Assembly: GCA_038114465.1 (NCBI GenBank)
Contig: JAYNQW010000009.1
Location: 68,683-132,682, forward strand
Source: CALINB01 sp938045325
GTDB lineage: Bacteria > Pseudomonadota > Alphaproteobacteria > Rhodospirillales > CALINB01
Length of the DNA stretch: 64,000 nt
Direction: 5' to 3'
Positions 8,124 to 16,696 of the stretch are shown in pieces. Made by a program: the position numbers and the translations under genes. Every line of letters starts with the position of its first letter. Position 1 is the first letter of the stretch. The notes under the pieces were generated by a model, which was not told the origin of the DNA, did not search any database, and saw only the letters and a program-made list of their open reading frames with translations.

Positions 8124-9551
8124 ATGGCCGATCAAAGACCGGCACCGGACACGATTTTGCAGCAAATCGCCGATTACGTGCTTGATTTCAAGGCCGAAAG
8201 CACGCTCGCCCGCGATACCGCGCATATGGATTTATTCGACGCCCTGGGCTGCGGGTTTCCGGCGCACGATCACCCGGAATGCCGGAAAGTCCTCGGCCCG
8301 GTGGTCGAGGGAATCACGGCTCAACATGGCGCGCGCGTGCCGTGTACATCTTACGAACTCGATCCAGTGACGGCGGCGTTCAATATTTCCGCACTTAACC
8401 GCTGGCTCGATTTCAACGATTCTTATTTCGGCAAGGAAGGGGGCCATCCGTCCGATAACCTCGGGGCCATTCTCGCCGTTGCCGATTATCTGTCGCAAAT
8501 ACGCCGCGCTTCGGGAGAGGCGCCGTTCACCATGGCGGACGTGCTGACGGCAATGATCAAAGCGCACGAAATTCAAGGCAATCTTGCGCAAGTGAATGGG
8601 TGCAATCTGGCGGGTTTCGATTGCGACAACCATACCAAAGTCGCGAGCACGGCCGTTTCGGCCTGGCTGTTGGGATGCAACCGAGAGCAGATCATCAACG
8701 GTGTGTCGAACGCGTTTGCCGACGGGCCGTCGTTGCGCGCTTACCGGCACGCGCCGAACGTCGGCTGGCGTAAAAGCTGGGCGGCAGCGGATGCGTCATC
8801 GCGCGGTGTGCGCCTCGCGTTGATGGCGCAAAAGGACGAGATGGGGTATCCGACGATCCTGACGGCGACCAAGCACGGTTATTTCGATGCCTATTACAAA
8901 GGTGAAGCATTCGAATTTATTCGCGATCTTGGTAGCCACGTGATGGAACATGTGCTGTTCAAGACGTGGCCCGCCGGCTTTCACGCGCAATCGGCGATGG
9001 AAGCGGCGGTAAAGTTACATAAAGAGGCACTTGCAAAGCTTGACGACATTGAGCGCATCGAGATCGCCGCGCATGCCTATTGTATTCGCCAAATCGCCAA
9101 GGAAGGGCCGCTGCACAACCCGGCCGACCGGGATCATTGCCTGCAATATATCGTCGTCATCGGCTTGTTGTTCGGCGATATCGACTCGGATGATTACGAA
9201 GCCGAACGCGCCGCCGATCCGCGCATCGATGCGCTGAGGGATCGCATGACTGTCACCGAAGATCCGGCCTTTACCGAAGCGTTTTATAACGTCGACGATC
9301 CGGCCAATCCGCATGCGATCCAAATTTTCTATAAAGACGGCACGCAAAGCCAGATAAGTGAAGTCAAATATCCGCTTGGGCATTATTCCCGGCGTGACGA
9401 GGGCAAGCCGCTGCTCGCACAAAAATTCCGTAAAAACATCGCCGGACGGTTGGGTGCGGAGACTGAGCAAAAACTTCTGGCGTGGTTCGGCGACCGCGCC
9501 GCGTTCGAAGTCATCGCCGTCGATGACTTTATGGCAATGCTGGCGAAATAA
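8124..9551 (+). CDS. MmgE/PrpD family protein (2-methylcitrate dehydratase-like)
   Basis: This 475-residue protein belongs to the MmgE/PrpD family, which dehydrates 2-methylcitrate and related hydroxy-tricarboxylates or acts on other carboxylates. Family features include ARDTAHMDLFDALGCGFPA near the N-terminus, ALNRWLDFNDSYFGKEGGHPSDNLGAILAVADY, and the central block FADGPSLRAYRHAPNVGWRKSWAAADASSRGVRLALMA. The frame is open from 8034, but the ATG at 8124 follows AGAGGAGG and gives the normal N-terminus. No prpB or prpC is adjacent, so a propionate role is not supported by context. The substrate may instead be linked to the enolase-superfamily enzyme that ends one base after it. Confidence 0.85.
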   Translation: MADQRPAPDTILQQIADYVLDFKAESTLARDTAHMDLFDALGCGFPAHDHPECRKVLGPVVEGITAQHGARVPCTSYELDPVTAAFNISALNRWLDFNDSYFGKEGGHPSDNLGAILAVADYLSQIRRASGEAPFTMADVLTAMIKAHEIQGNLAQVNGCNLAGFDCDNHTKVASTAVSAWLLGCNREQIINGVSNAFADGPSLRAYRHAPNVGWRKSWAAADASSRGVRLALMAQKDEMGYPTILTATKHGYFDAYYKGEAFEFIRDLGSHVMEHVLFKTWPAGFHAQSAMEAAVKLHKEALAKLDDIERIEIAAHAYCIRQIAKEGPLHNPADRDHCLQYIVVIGLLFGDIDSDDYEAERAADPRIDALRDRMTVTEDPAFTEAFYNVDDPANPHAIQIFYKDGTQSQISEVKYPLGHYSRRDEGKPLLAQKFRKNIAGRLGAETEQKLLAWFGDRAAFEVIAVDDFMAMLAK

Positions 9552-9552
9552 T

Positions 9553-10716
9553 TTACGAGATATCCGTATTGGGAATATCGATATCGGGAACGCGGTACTT
9601 TTCAATTTTGGCATCATCGACGGTGACGCCGAGGCCGGGGCCAACCGGTAAATCGACGGTGGCGCCGGGATTCATTTCAATCGGGGTCGTGCAGACATCG
9701 TCGGCGAGGCGTTCCAAAGGAGAACCGTAGCCAAGCGGGTCGCGTACCGCTTTGGTGCCGGCGGCGAAATGCAGAATGGCCGCAAGGCCCAGGGACAATG
9801 GATGCTTCGATCCCATGGACACGCCTAGCCCGGCGGCTTCGGCGGCTTCGGCCATGCGGCGGGCGAGATAAAGCCCGCCGTTTTTGAACGGTTTGATGCA
9901 AATGACATCGCAGGCCCCTTCGCGGGCGAGGTTGATCACATCATGCGGCGTCCAGGCGGACTCGTCGGCGATGATCGGAATGTTGACCGCACGGCGGATG
10001 TCTTTCATGCCTTGGATGTCCCACCACGGTCCGGGTTGTTCGATCGCTTCAATGTCGTAGGCGCGCATCTTGCGTAGTGTCGGGATCGCATCTTCGACGT
10101 TGTAGGCGGAGTTGACATCGACTTCGAGGGGAAAGTGCGGCCCGACAGCATCGCGAACGGCGGCAACCCGGTCGATGTCTTCCTTCGGATCAAAACCGAT
10201 TTTGATGGTGATCAGCGCGTAACCCGCTTCCTTCAGCTCGATGGCATCCTTGGCGAGTTCGGCGGGTGGTTTAACGCCGAGGCTGCGGCTCACCCGAAAG
10301 TGGCTTTTATGAATGCCACCTAAGAGTTGAGCGACCGGGCGGTTGGTCGCTTGGCCCATGATGTCGTAAAGGGCGTTGTCGATGCCACACTTCGAGCACA
10401 GAAATCCCGTGCGGCCCATTTGCGCGCCTTCGATCTTATCGATGACGAGACCGATATCGAACGGATCCATACCGATGATCAGCGGCGCGAAGTATTTGGT
10501 GATGGCGATGTAAATGCCTTCGACGGTTTCACCACCGCGCTCGGGCAAAATCGCGCCGGTTTCGCCGACGCCGGTAATGCCGCCGTTATCCTTGCCGCCG
10601 TCGGCGTCGATGAACACCAGCACGCGGCGGATGAATTTTGTTCGCCCAGCGGATGTTTGGTAATGCCCTTTATAAGGCACGTGAACCATTTTGCAGGTGA
10701 TACCGGTAATTTTCAT
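9553..10716 (-). CDS. Mandelate racemase/muconate lactonizing enzyme family protein
   Basis: This 387-residue protein is an enolase-superfamily enzyme. The N-terminal capping domain is followed by a TIM barrel. In it, ALITIKIGFDPKED carries the KxK catalytic pair, LEVDVNSAYN the first metal Asp, AIEQPGPWWD the Glu, and IIADESAWTPHDV the third acidic ligand. The late CIKPFKNGGLYLARRMAEAAEAAGL matches the end of the barrel. Members abstract a proton alpha to a carboxylate to racemise, dehydrate or cycloisomerise. The substrate cannot be assigned. The gene converges with the MmgE/PrpD gene and sits 4 bases from the exported protein gene on its own strand. Confidence 0.83.
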   Translation of the reverse strand: MKITGITCKMVHVPYKGHYQTSAGRTKFIRRVLVFIDADGGKDNGGITGVGETGAILPERGGETVEGIYIAITKYFAPLIIGMDPFDIGLVIDKIEGAQMGRTGFLCSKCGIDNALYDIMGQATNRPVAQLLGGIHKSHFRVSRSLGVKPPAELAKDAIELKEAGYALITIKIGFDPKEDIDRVAAVRDAVGPHFPLEVDVNSAYNVEDAIPTLRKMRAYDIEAIEQPGPWWDIQGMKDIRRAVNIPIIADESAWTPHDVINLAREGACDVICIKPFKNGGLYLARRMAEAAEAAGLGVSMGSKHPLSLGLAAILHFAAGTKAVRDPLGYGSPLERLADDVCTTPIEMNPGATVDLPVGPGLGVTVDDAKIEKYRVPDIDIPNTDIS

Positions 10717-10720
10717 GAGC

Positions 10721-11206
10721 TTACTTGTTCGGTTTATACGTCACCATGACGGCGTGGCCGAACACCCCGAGGTACAAGATCGTTGTTTTCGTATCGCCCT
10801 CAAGCCAATCGGCAGCGTTCATGCCGTCTTCTTTTCGCTTTGCAACCGGCTTGCCGTAATCCTTGACGAACTGCGCGTATGCCTGGTCGTACAGTTGGCG
10901 CGCTAGCTTTTCATTTTTTTTGACATCCGGATCAACGAAGGGAACCACGATGGAGACTTCCATAAGCCCAGTCTTGTCGAACATGTAGGTTGCATGGGTC
11001 GGGTGACCGAAATGGGTGATGCTAATATTGCCGGCCGTGGTGTGGTCTTCGCGGACCGGGGCGGCACGCTTGAGGCCCGGTTTGATCTTGGCGACTTGAT
11101 CAAACGTCATGCCCCATTTGGTTTCCCGGTAGCCCGCTTCGCTATCAGCAGCCCAAAAACAAAACAATGCGGCGGTTATCAGCAGCGTTGAATATTTCAT
11201 CATCAT
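10721..11206 (-). CDS. Small exported protein of unknown function
   Basis: This predicted 161-residue protein has a Sec signal peptide: a Lys near the start, a hydrophobic core (LLITAALFCFWAA) and a likely cut after SEA. The mature part begins YRETKWGMTFDQVAKIKPG, a pattern seen in short periplasmic proteins with a helical repeat sensing module, but I cannot name a family with confidence. It ends TTILYLGVFGHAVMVTYKPNK. The start codon could be any of three consecutive Met codons. It is only 4 bases upstream of the enolase-superfamily gene, so the two may be co-transcribed. No Cys is seen in the mature part. Confidence 0.65.
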   Translation of the reverse strand: MMMKYSTLLITAALFCFWAADSEAGYRETKWGMTFDQVAKIKPGLKRAAPVREDHTTAGNISITHFGHPTHATYMFDKTGLMEVSIVVPFVDPDVKKNEKLARQLYDQAYAQFVKDYGKPVAKRKEDGMNAADWLEGDTKTTILYLGVFGHAVMVTYKPNK

Positions 11207-11226
11207 GTTTTCATGATAGGTGCCGA

Positions 11227-11748
11227 TTATGGCAACTTTGTGCCGCTTTCCCGGGCCGCACGTTCGTAAACCGGGATGTCCATCTGTGGTTGCTTAACCC
11301 CGGCCTGTCCCATCATGTCGGCAATCCAGCCGCGGTGATAGTTGCCGTGAGTAACGATATGGGTCAGCGCCATGGCGCGCGCGAGAGATCCTTTGTTGCC
11401 GCTGATGAGTTCATAGTCGACGACTTCTTCGAGGTCGTCGCCGCTTAAGCCTGCGGCATAGTCTTTGATCTCCTGATCCATGGCTGCATGGGCGGCACGC
11501 AATTCTTCGAGATCTTCATGCAGCACCGTGCGAAGATTATCGAAGCTGTGTTTTTCGCCCTTCATATGCGCGAGCCAGATCTTTTCGACGACCAAAAGAT
11601 GGTTCAAGCTGACATGGATCGATTTAAGGGACGTCTTGCGTTCCTTGGTGACTTCCTCCAAGGGCATATCCAGAACGACTTTATAAATTTCGTCGTTAGC
11701 CCAGGCGTTGTAGTCCAACAAGGACTGCAAGTAAGTTTGATCCTTCAT
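11227..11748 (-). CDS. DinB/YfiT-family metal-binding four-helix protein
   Basis: This 173-residue protein has the DinB-type fold, a four-helix bundle with a metal ion bound by three His. The likely ligands are the His in SLNHLLVVEKIWLAHMKGE and the pair in LTHIVTHGNYHRGWIADMMGQAG. The N-terminus (LLDYNAWANDEIYKVVLDMP) is typical of the family. Many members use mycothiol, bacillithiol or other thiols as co-substrate, others have unknown roles. The gene lies 12 bases from the 90-residue gene upstream and 20 from the exported protein gene downstream, all on the reverse strand, suggesting a small operon. Confidence 0.8.
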   Translation of the reverse strand: MKDQTYLQSLLDYNAWANDEIYKVVLDMPLEEVTKERKTSLKSIHVSLNHLLVVEKIWLAHMKGEKHSFDNLRTVLHEDLEELRAAHAAMDQEIKDYAAGLSGDDLEEVVDYELISGNKGSLARAMALTHIVTHGNYHRGWIADMMGQAGVKQPQMDIPVYERAARESGTKLP

Positions 11749-11760
11749 GCGGCAATTCCC

Positions 11761-12033
11761 TTAAGCATCACCGATACGCGGCGGACCGCCCTTGGCGGCT
11801 TGGCTGGGGCCGAAGGCTTTATCAAGGGTTTGCGTCGAATCCGTCGCCAAATCGATGGCTTCGCCGAGCAAATCGAGAATTTTCGTGTTGTTGCGCAGCA
11901 CATGCTGCGCTTCAGGGCGACCGTCATCGACGATTTTGGTGCAACGGATTAAAATATCCTTGCGCAGGATGTTTAGGATATCTTCGAGCCTTGAACCGTC
12001 CGGTTTTTCATCAGAAACGAGAAAGTGGGTCAT
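11761..12033 (-). CDS. Hypothetical 90-residue protein
   Basis: This is a small soluble protein that starts at the ATG at 12033, which is preceded by GAGAGGAAAAC on the reverse strand. An ATG further upstream (12060) is less well placed. The sequence is mostly helical (SRLEDILNILRKDILIRCTKIV, HVLRNNTKILDLLGEAIDLA) with a flexible end SQAAKGGPPRIGDA. I do not recognise a family. It overlaps no other coding sequence and precedes the DinB-like gene by 12 bases, so it is likely its co-transcribed neighbour. It has one Cys. Confidence 0.55.
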   Translation of the reverse strand: MTHFLVSDEKPDGSRLEDILNILRKDILIRCTKIVDDGRPEAQHVLRNNTKILDLLGEAIDLATDSTQTLDKAFGPSQAAKGGPPRIGDA

Positions 12034-12131
12034 GTTTTCCTCTCTGGCGTAATTAACCAATTATTCTCATAGAATAGCTGGTTGCTATGGAATAAGTGAA
12101 ATATAAATGAGTTTTCGTTAGTCTTTTTAGG

Positions 12132-12896
12132 ATGAATAAGCTTTTTTGCACAATTGTAGGCTTTGCGACAGCATTGCTGCTGGTTCCATCTCCTGGACTA
12201 GCGAATGAGTCCGAGACACAACAAATCGGTTTTCAGAAAATCGACAAAACCGAAGTGACGATCCGTCAATTTGCTGAATTCGCCGATGAGACCGGGTTCA
12301 AGACTGAAGCTGAAAAGAAAGGCGGCGGTTTCGAATGGGGCTTCGGTTGGGTGCGAAAATCGGGCTGGACGTTCCGCCAGCCCAATGGGGTCAAACCCGA
12401 GTCACTTGATTTGCCTGCCGTGCATATTACTTGGCATGAGGCGAACGCCTATTGCCGGTGGGTCGATGGGCGCCTGCCGACGGTGCAGGAATGGAAAATC
12501 GCAGCCTATACGGAAACCTGAAGCCAGCCACCCGATCCGTTCGAGCAGGGTACAATTTATAAGTATCCGACCGGTCATGTGATTGATGGAGCCAACATCA
12601 AAGGTGATGCCGATGGCTTTGCCCGGCATGCACCGGTCGGTAAAACACCGCCGGGTGTAAATGGGCTTTTTGATATGGGAGGTAACGTTTGGGAGTGGGC
12701 TGCCGATATCCGCGGCAATTACCGCTTCACAATGGGTGGCTCTTTTTTTGGTAAAGCAAGGCGAATGGAACAAGATGCTTACCGCATGCGACCGGCGAGT
12801 TTTTATGCAGTCGCCGTTGGGTTTCGTTGTATTTACGACCCTAAAAGAAAAAGAAAAAAGAAGAAAAAGAAATCGAAAGCGACAAATAAACCTTAA
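12132..12896 (+). pseudogene. SUMF/formylglycine-generating-enzyme-like protein interrupted by an in-frame TGA
   Basis: A signal peptide (TALLLVPSPGLA) is followed by an FGE-sulfatase type domain: GFQKIDKTEVTIRQFAEF, ITWHEANAYCRWVDGRLPTVQEWKIAAYTE, a stop TGA at 12519-12521, then, in the same frame, SQPPDPFEQG, VNGLFDMGGNVWEWAADIRGNYRFTMGGS and FRCIYD, ending in a Lys/Arg-rich tail. The two halves together make a complete 254-codon gene. Family alignment as I recall it puts Arg at the TGA position, which a CGA to TGA change would explain. The catalytic Cys pair of true FGE is not visible in the Ser/Gly-rich region (GANIKGDADG), so this may be a PvdO-like or structural member. Either a real nonsense mutation, a base-calling error, or readthrough. 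Confidence 0.72.
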
Positions 12897-12922
12897 ATTC
12901 AGGAAATTGAAACACTTATTTA

Positions 12923-13954
12923 ATGCCGCCACCTATCAGCCGTTCATTTAAAAACTCGCTGCCGAGTTCCGTTTTTCAATACCTCTGGTCAGAAGGCCCG
13001 CGAACGCATGTTCTTCTTGCGTTGTTGGCACTTTCGACAATGCCGTTTTTGTATTTGTCCTTCGAGGTGCCGAAGCAAATCATTAACAACGCCATCCACG
13101 TGAGTCATTTTCCGATTTATGTTTTGGGGGCCGGTCTTTCTCAGCTTTATGCATTGATAGCATTATCGGTGAGTTTTCTTGCTGTTGTCGGCATCGTTAG
13201 TGTTTTGAAATACGTGGTTAATGTCCGCAAAGGGACATTCGGTGAAATGGTATTACAGCGGCTTCGTTTTCTCGGCTACCGGGAATGCTCCAAACGCTCG
13301 AAGAAAACCCATTTCGGGGAGGTTATCCCGGTCTTAACCCACGAGATGGAAGCCATCGGGACATTTGCCGGTGATGCTTTCGTTTTGCCTATTCTGCAAG
13401 GCGGCATCTTCGTCACGGTAGTGACGTTTATGTTTGTGCAGGATGTGATCCTGGGGGTTGCGGCTTTGGCACTATTGCCGGTGCAGCTTTGGATTATTCC
13501 GCCGATGCAACGAAAGGTAAACGCGCTAACCAGGGACCGTGCCCATGAAATGCGTAATTTCGGCGGTATCGTCGGCTCGACCGGTGAAGTTCAAAACAAA
13601 ACCAGTACGACGACGTTGCTTGAACAAGAGCGAAAAGTATCGAGTTCTCTTGAAAAGATCAGGACGATCCGTGTCGAATTGTTTCGTAAAAAATTTCTGA
13701 TGAAAAGTCTCAATAATTTTATTGGGCACTTAACGCCATTCTTCTTTTATTTAATCGGTGGTTTCTTGGTTGTATTGGGGGACCTCACGTTTGGCTCACT
13801 GGTCGGAGTGCTCGCGGCCTATAAGGACCTAACACCGTCACTCAAAGAGTTATTTAAGTATTATCAGCGCCAGCAGGATGTCCTCATACGATACAAAGGT
13901 ATTCGGGAGTATTTGTACGATTCGTCGTCGGAAAATAGTCGCCGCACAGTATGA
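12923..13954 (+). CDS. ABC-transporter transmembrane domain without an ATPase domain
   Basis: This 343-residue inner-membrane protein has about six hydrophobic segments (such as VLLALLALSTMPFLYLSF, LIALSVSFLAVVGIVSVL and FVTVVTFMFVQDVILGV). The arrangement, with cytoplasmic coupling-type segments RLRFLGYRECSK and LEKIRTIRVELFRKKFLMK, and LVGVLAAYKDLTPSLKELFKYYQ at the end, is that of the type IV (exporter) ABC membrane domain. Such proteins normally continue into a nucleotide-binding domain, but this one stops soon after the last helix and no Walker motif follows before the convergent sulfotransferase gene. It starts 26 bases after the broken FGE-like gene. It may be a truncated remnant or a subunit that uses an ATPase encoded elsewhere. 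Confidence 0.7.
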   Translation: MPPPISRSFKNSLPSSVFQYLWSEGPRTHVLLALLALSTMPFLYLSFEVPKQIINNAIHVSHFPIYVLGAGLSQLYALIALSVSFLAVVGIVSVLKYVVNVRKGTFGEMVLQRLRFLGYRECSKRSKKTHFGEVIPVLTHEMEAIGTFAGDAFVLPILQGGIFVTVVTFMFVQDVILGVAALALLPVQLWIIPPMQRKVNALTRDRAHEMRNFGGIVGSTGEVQNKTSTTTLLEQERKVSSSLEKIRTIRVELFRKKFLMKSLNNFIGHLTPFFFYLIGGFLVVLGDLTFGSLVGVLAAYKDLTPSLKELFKYYQRQQDVLIRYKGIREYLYDSSSENSRRTV

Positions 13955-13971
13955 CTAAAGCACCCGCTTTC

Positions 13972-15132
13972 TTATAAAACCCGTTTGTTGGCGCCGGTGT
14001 CGCGCTGAATGTGGAAATGTTCTTTCCATTTCCGATGTGCTCGCATGCCGCTCAGGGTTTCTTCGTATGGGGTGCCGACAGGAAACGGCGCGGGGTCAGG
14101 AAAGTCCTGCCAAACACCGGCTTCACGGCGGGCTTCGCGGGCATCCAATAATCCGTCGTTATAGCTTTCGAAGGTGATCCAGCCACCCGGGGCTTCGAGG
14201 TTCACGGCGCGGTAGCGGCCGTCCATTTCCTCCATGAAGTCGACCTGTTTATCGGTGAGCGCTAACGGCTCGAGAATATTGTCGTACCCGAGTTCGCGCA
14301 GACTATCACCGGCGACCCAGGACATGATGCGCTGATCGCGAATACTCATCTCGTTTTTATAGCGATCGATGTATTTATCCGAGATCGGATGGCCTAAGGG
14401 GGCATTGTCCTTCGAGGCCCCGCGTTTTTTGGCTATTGGCGTGGTATGAAACTCCAAAAGCTCTTCTACGTAATCCTCGCCGAGAAAGGCGCAGAGGTCC
14501 TTAATACCCTTAACAGGATCGCGTACGAAATCCTCGTACTTAATGTCGAACCATTGATCCTTGGAGAGTTTTTCGCGCGCCGGTTTCACCGCTTGCTGAC
14601 CCATATGCCAAAGTTCGGCTCCGGTGTAGATGTTCATCGGACCAAAAGAGGAGTCCATAAACTCGGCGGTGCAATCGCGTCCGTCACGGTAGATGAAGAC
14701 GATTTGCGCGTTGGGAAAATCTTTGATGATTTGATCAATGTAGAACAAATTATAAGGCGTCTTTTCACCCCATCGCGGTTTGTTTTCATGTTTGGCAAAC
14801 CGTTCCATCATGGCGGCGAAAACCCCGGCGAAAGATTGCTCGTACTTGAGTGCGCTGTCGGTGATTTCATCGCCGAAGGTGTCCGCATTCACATCCATAT
14901 TCCAAAACGGTACGCGCAGGCCGTAAGCCATTTCGTGTGCTAGGGTCCGGAAGGCTCCGAGTTTTTTGAGGTTGCCGTAGGTAAATAGCCAGGGACGGAA
15001 GCGTGGGTAATACCAGGTGACTTCCGGTACGGCGAGGCGGGGATGCATGCCGAGAATGGCCATGATTAGCGTGGTGCCGGAGCGTTCGGAGCCGGTGACG
15101 AAGATCGGCCGTTCGGTCAGGGTAACCGGCAT
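13972..15132 (-). CDS. Sulfotransferase family protein
   Basis: This 386-residue protein begins with the 5'-phosphosulfate binding loop of PAPS sulfotransferases: PIFVTGSERSGTTLIMAILGMHP. The 3'-phosphate motif is in QIVFIYRDGRDCTAEFMDSS, and WFDIKYEDFVRDPVKGIKDLCAFLGE is also typical. Members transfer sulfate from PAPS to hydroxyl or amine groups of carbohydrates, lipids or small molecules. It is the last gene of a four-gene operon with a sulfonate-type ABC transporter, separated by 2 bases from the ATPase gene, which is unusual and hints that it acts on, or is regulated with, a sulfur compound. The acceptor is unknown. It converges on the ABC membrane protein with 17 bases between stops. 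Confidence 0.82.
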   Translation of the reverse strand: MPVTLTERPIFVTGSERSGTTLIMAILGMHPRLAVPEVTWYYPRFRPWLFTYGNLKKLGAFRTLAHEMAYGLRVPFWNMDVNADTFGDEITDSALKYEQSFAGVFAAMMERFAKHENKPRWGEKTPYNLFYIDQIIKDFPNAQIVFIYRDGRDCTAEFMDSSFGPMNIYTGAELWHMGQQAVKPAREKLSKDQWFDIKYEDFVRDPVKGIKDLCAFLGEDYVEELLEFHTTPIAKKRGASKDNAPLGHPISDKYIDRYKNEMSIRDQRIMSWVAGDSLRELGYDNILEPLALTDKQVDFMEEMDGRYRAVNLEAPGGWITFESYNDGLLDAREARREAGVWQDFPDPAPFPVGTPYEETLSGMRAHRKWKEHFHIQRDTGANKRVL

Positions 15133-15134
15133 GA

Positions 15135-15929
15135 TTATTTCTCGGCTGTATTCATGTGTTCATCGACCGAATAATTGGCACCGGCGGCTTCGATCGCCTT
15201 TTGCAGGCCGTTGCGGACTTCTTCGACCTTTTGCGCGAATGTTTCACTGACCCGGCGTGTGCCGCGGTCAATGTCGACCGGATATTCTTCGACAATCCGG
15301 CCCGGCTTATCGCCTAATAATAAAACCCGGTCGCCCAGATAAACAGCCTCTTCGATGTCGTGGGTGACGAACAGTACGGATTTTTGCGTTTCTTTCCAAA
15401 TGCGCAGCAGTTCATCTTGTAAACCGGTGCGGGTGATTGCATCCAAGGCCCCGAATGGCTCATCCATTAAGAGAATATCCGGATCGACGGCCAAGGCGCG
15501 CGCGATGCCGATCCGCTGGCGTTGTCCGCCGGACAGCTGATAAGGCCAACGGTCCGCATACCCATCCAGGCCGACGAGTTTAAGAGTCCAATCGATGCGC
15601 TCTTGTTTAACTTGCTCGGAAACCTCAAGGCCTTCTAAACCGAGGGTGATGTTATCGCCGACTTTGCGCCAGGGCATCAGATTGGCGGCTTGAAACACCA
15701 TGGCATACGGCCGCCGAGTAGGATCTTTCGGCACATCCACGTTTACGGTTCCTTTGCTTGCCGGGATAAGATCGGCGACGACGCGGAGCAGGGTGGATTT
15801 ACCAGCTCCAGACACCCCAACGAGAGTTACGAATTCACCCTTTTCAATGGCGACATTCAGCCCTTCGAAAACGGTCGTGGTGCCGTCGAAGCTGACGGCC
15901 AGATCTTCGGTATGGATTATCGTTGCCAT
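15135..15929 (-). CDS. ABC transporter ATP-binding protein, nitrate/sulfonate/taurine type
   Basis: This 264-residue ATPase carries Walker A (GVSGAGKST), a Q-loop in MVFQAANLMPW, the signature LSGGQRQRIGIARAL, and Walker B ILLMDEPFGALD with the switch His in VLFVTHDIEEAVYLGDRV. It fits the SsuB/TauB/NrtD group and powers the adjacent permease. Its start overlaps the permease stop by 13 bases, and it ends 2 bases before the sulfotransferase start, so the genes are tightly coupled. The family does not tell which anion is carried. Confidence 0.9.
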   Translation of the reverse strand: MATIIHTEDLAVSFDGTTTVFEGLNVAIEKGEFVTLVGVSGAGKSTLLRVVADLIPASKGTVNVDVPKDPTRRPYAMVFQAANLMPWRKVGDNITLGLEGLEVSEQVKQERIDWTLKLVGLDGYADRWPYQLSGGQRQRIGIARALAVDPDILLMDEPFGALDAITRTGLQDELLRIWKETQKSVLFVTHDIEEAVYLGDRVLLLGDKPGRIVEEYPVDIDRGTRRVSETFAQKVEEVRNGLQKAIEAAGANYSVDEHMNTAEK

Positions 15930-16669
15930 TCGAGAATCTTGTCCTGTATGCGTACGAAAATGTAATCGCTGATGCCGTAAAGCAAGGCGATGGAAAACAT
16001 GTAAAGCACGACGACTTCCGAAGCGAGCAGACCGGACGCTTCAATCATGCGCTGGCCGATGCCGGCAATGCCGAATAGTTCTGCCGCGACCACGGTCATC
16101 CAGCCTTGGCCTAAACCGGCGCGCAGGCCGCTTAGAATACCGGGGGCGGCACCTGGCAGAATCACTTTGCGCAGCAAGTCATAAAATCTACGGTGACCGA
16201 ATGCGCGCGCGACTTCGATCAAATCTTTATCGACTGCTTGTACGGCCGCCATCGCCGTGAAGTAATTGATCCAAAAAATGCCGATGGAAATGATGAACGC
16301 AGCGGCGGTTTCTGAAATGCCGAACCAAATGATCGCAAAAGGAATCCAGGCTAATGGTGGGATCGGCCGGAAAATGCGCGCTAACCACGCTTGGCTGGCT
16401 TCAACACGGGGGAAGAGGGCGACCGCCACACCTAAGGTGACGCCCAGTACGGAGCCGAGCACAAAACCGATGGTGTAATGGCGCAGGCTGGCCCACACCA
16501 TGCTTTGCCAAAAGCCGAGCTTGATCTCCGACGTGAGTGTTACCGGCAACGTCGAGGGCGGCGGCAGTAGGTGGGTTTCAATCCATCCACTACGGGCGAT
16601 CCCTTCCCAAATGAGTAAGAAGATGACCAGCCCGGTCGCGGATAGCGTGTAGCGTGTTACAGGTTTCAC
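15917..16669 (-). CDS. ABC transporter permease, nitrate/sulfonate/taurine type
   Basis: This is a 250-residue permease with about six membrane segments. It includes the conserved BPD-type loop near AFGHRRFYDLLRKVILPGAAPGILSGLRAGLGQGWMTVVAAELFG. It also has GFVLGSVLGVTLGVAVALFPRVE and FRPIPPLAWIPFAIIWFGISETAAAFII, typical of SsuC/TauC/NrtB. It pairs with the ATPase, and with the binding protein encoded 27 bases before it. Confidence 0.9.
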   Translation of the reverse strand: MKPVTRYTLSATGLVIFLLIWEGIARSGWIETHLLPPPSTLPVTLTSEIKLGFWQSMVWASLRHYTIGFVLGSVLGVTLGVAVALFPRVEASQAWLARIFRPIPPLAWIPFAIIWFGISETAAAFIISIGIFWINYFTAMAAVQAVDKDLIEVARAFGHRRFYDLLRKVILPGAAPGILSGLRAGLGQGWMTVVAAELFGIAGIGQRMIEASGLLASEVVVLYMFSIALLYGISDYIFVRIQDKILEWQR

Positions 16670-16696
16670 GAGCGATTTAATCCAAAGCAGAAAATA

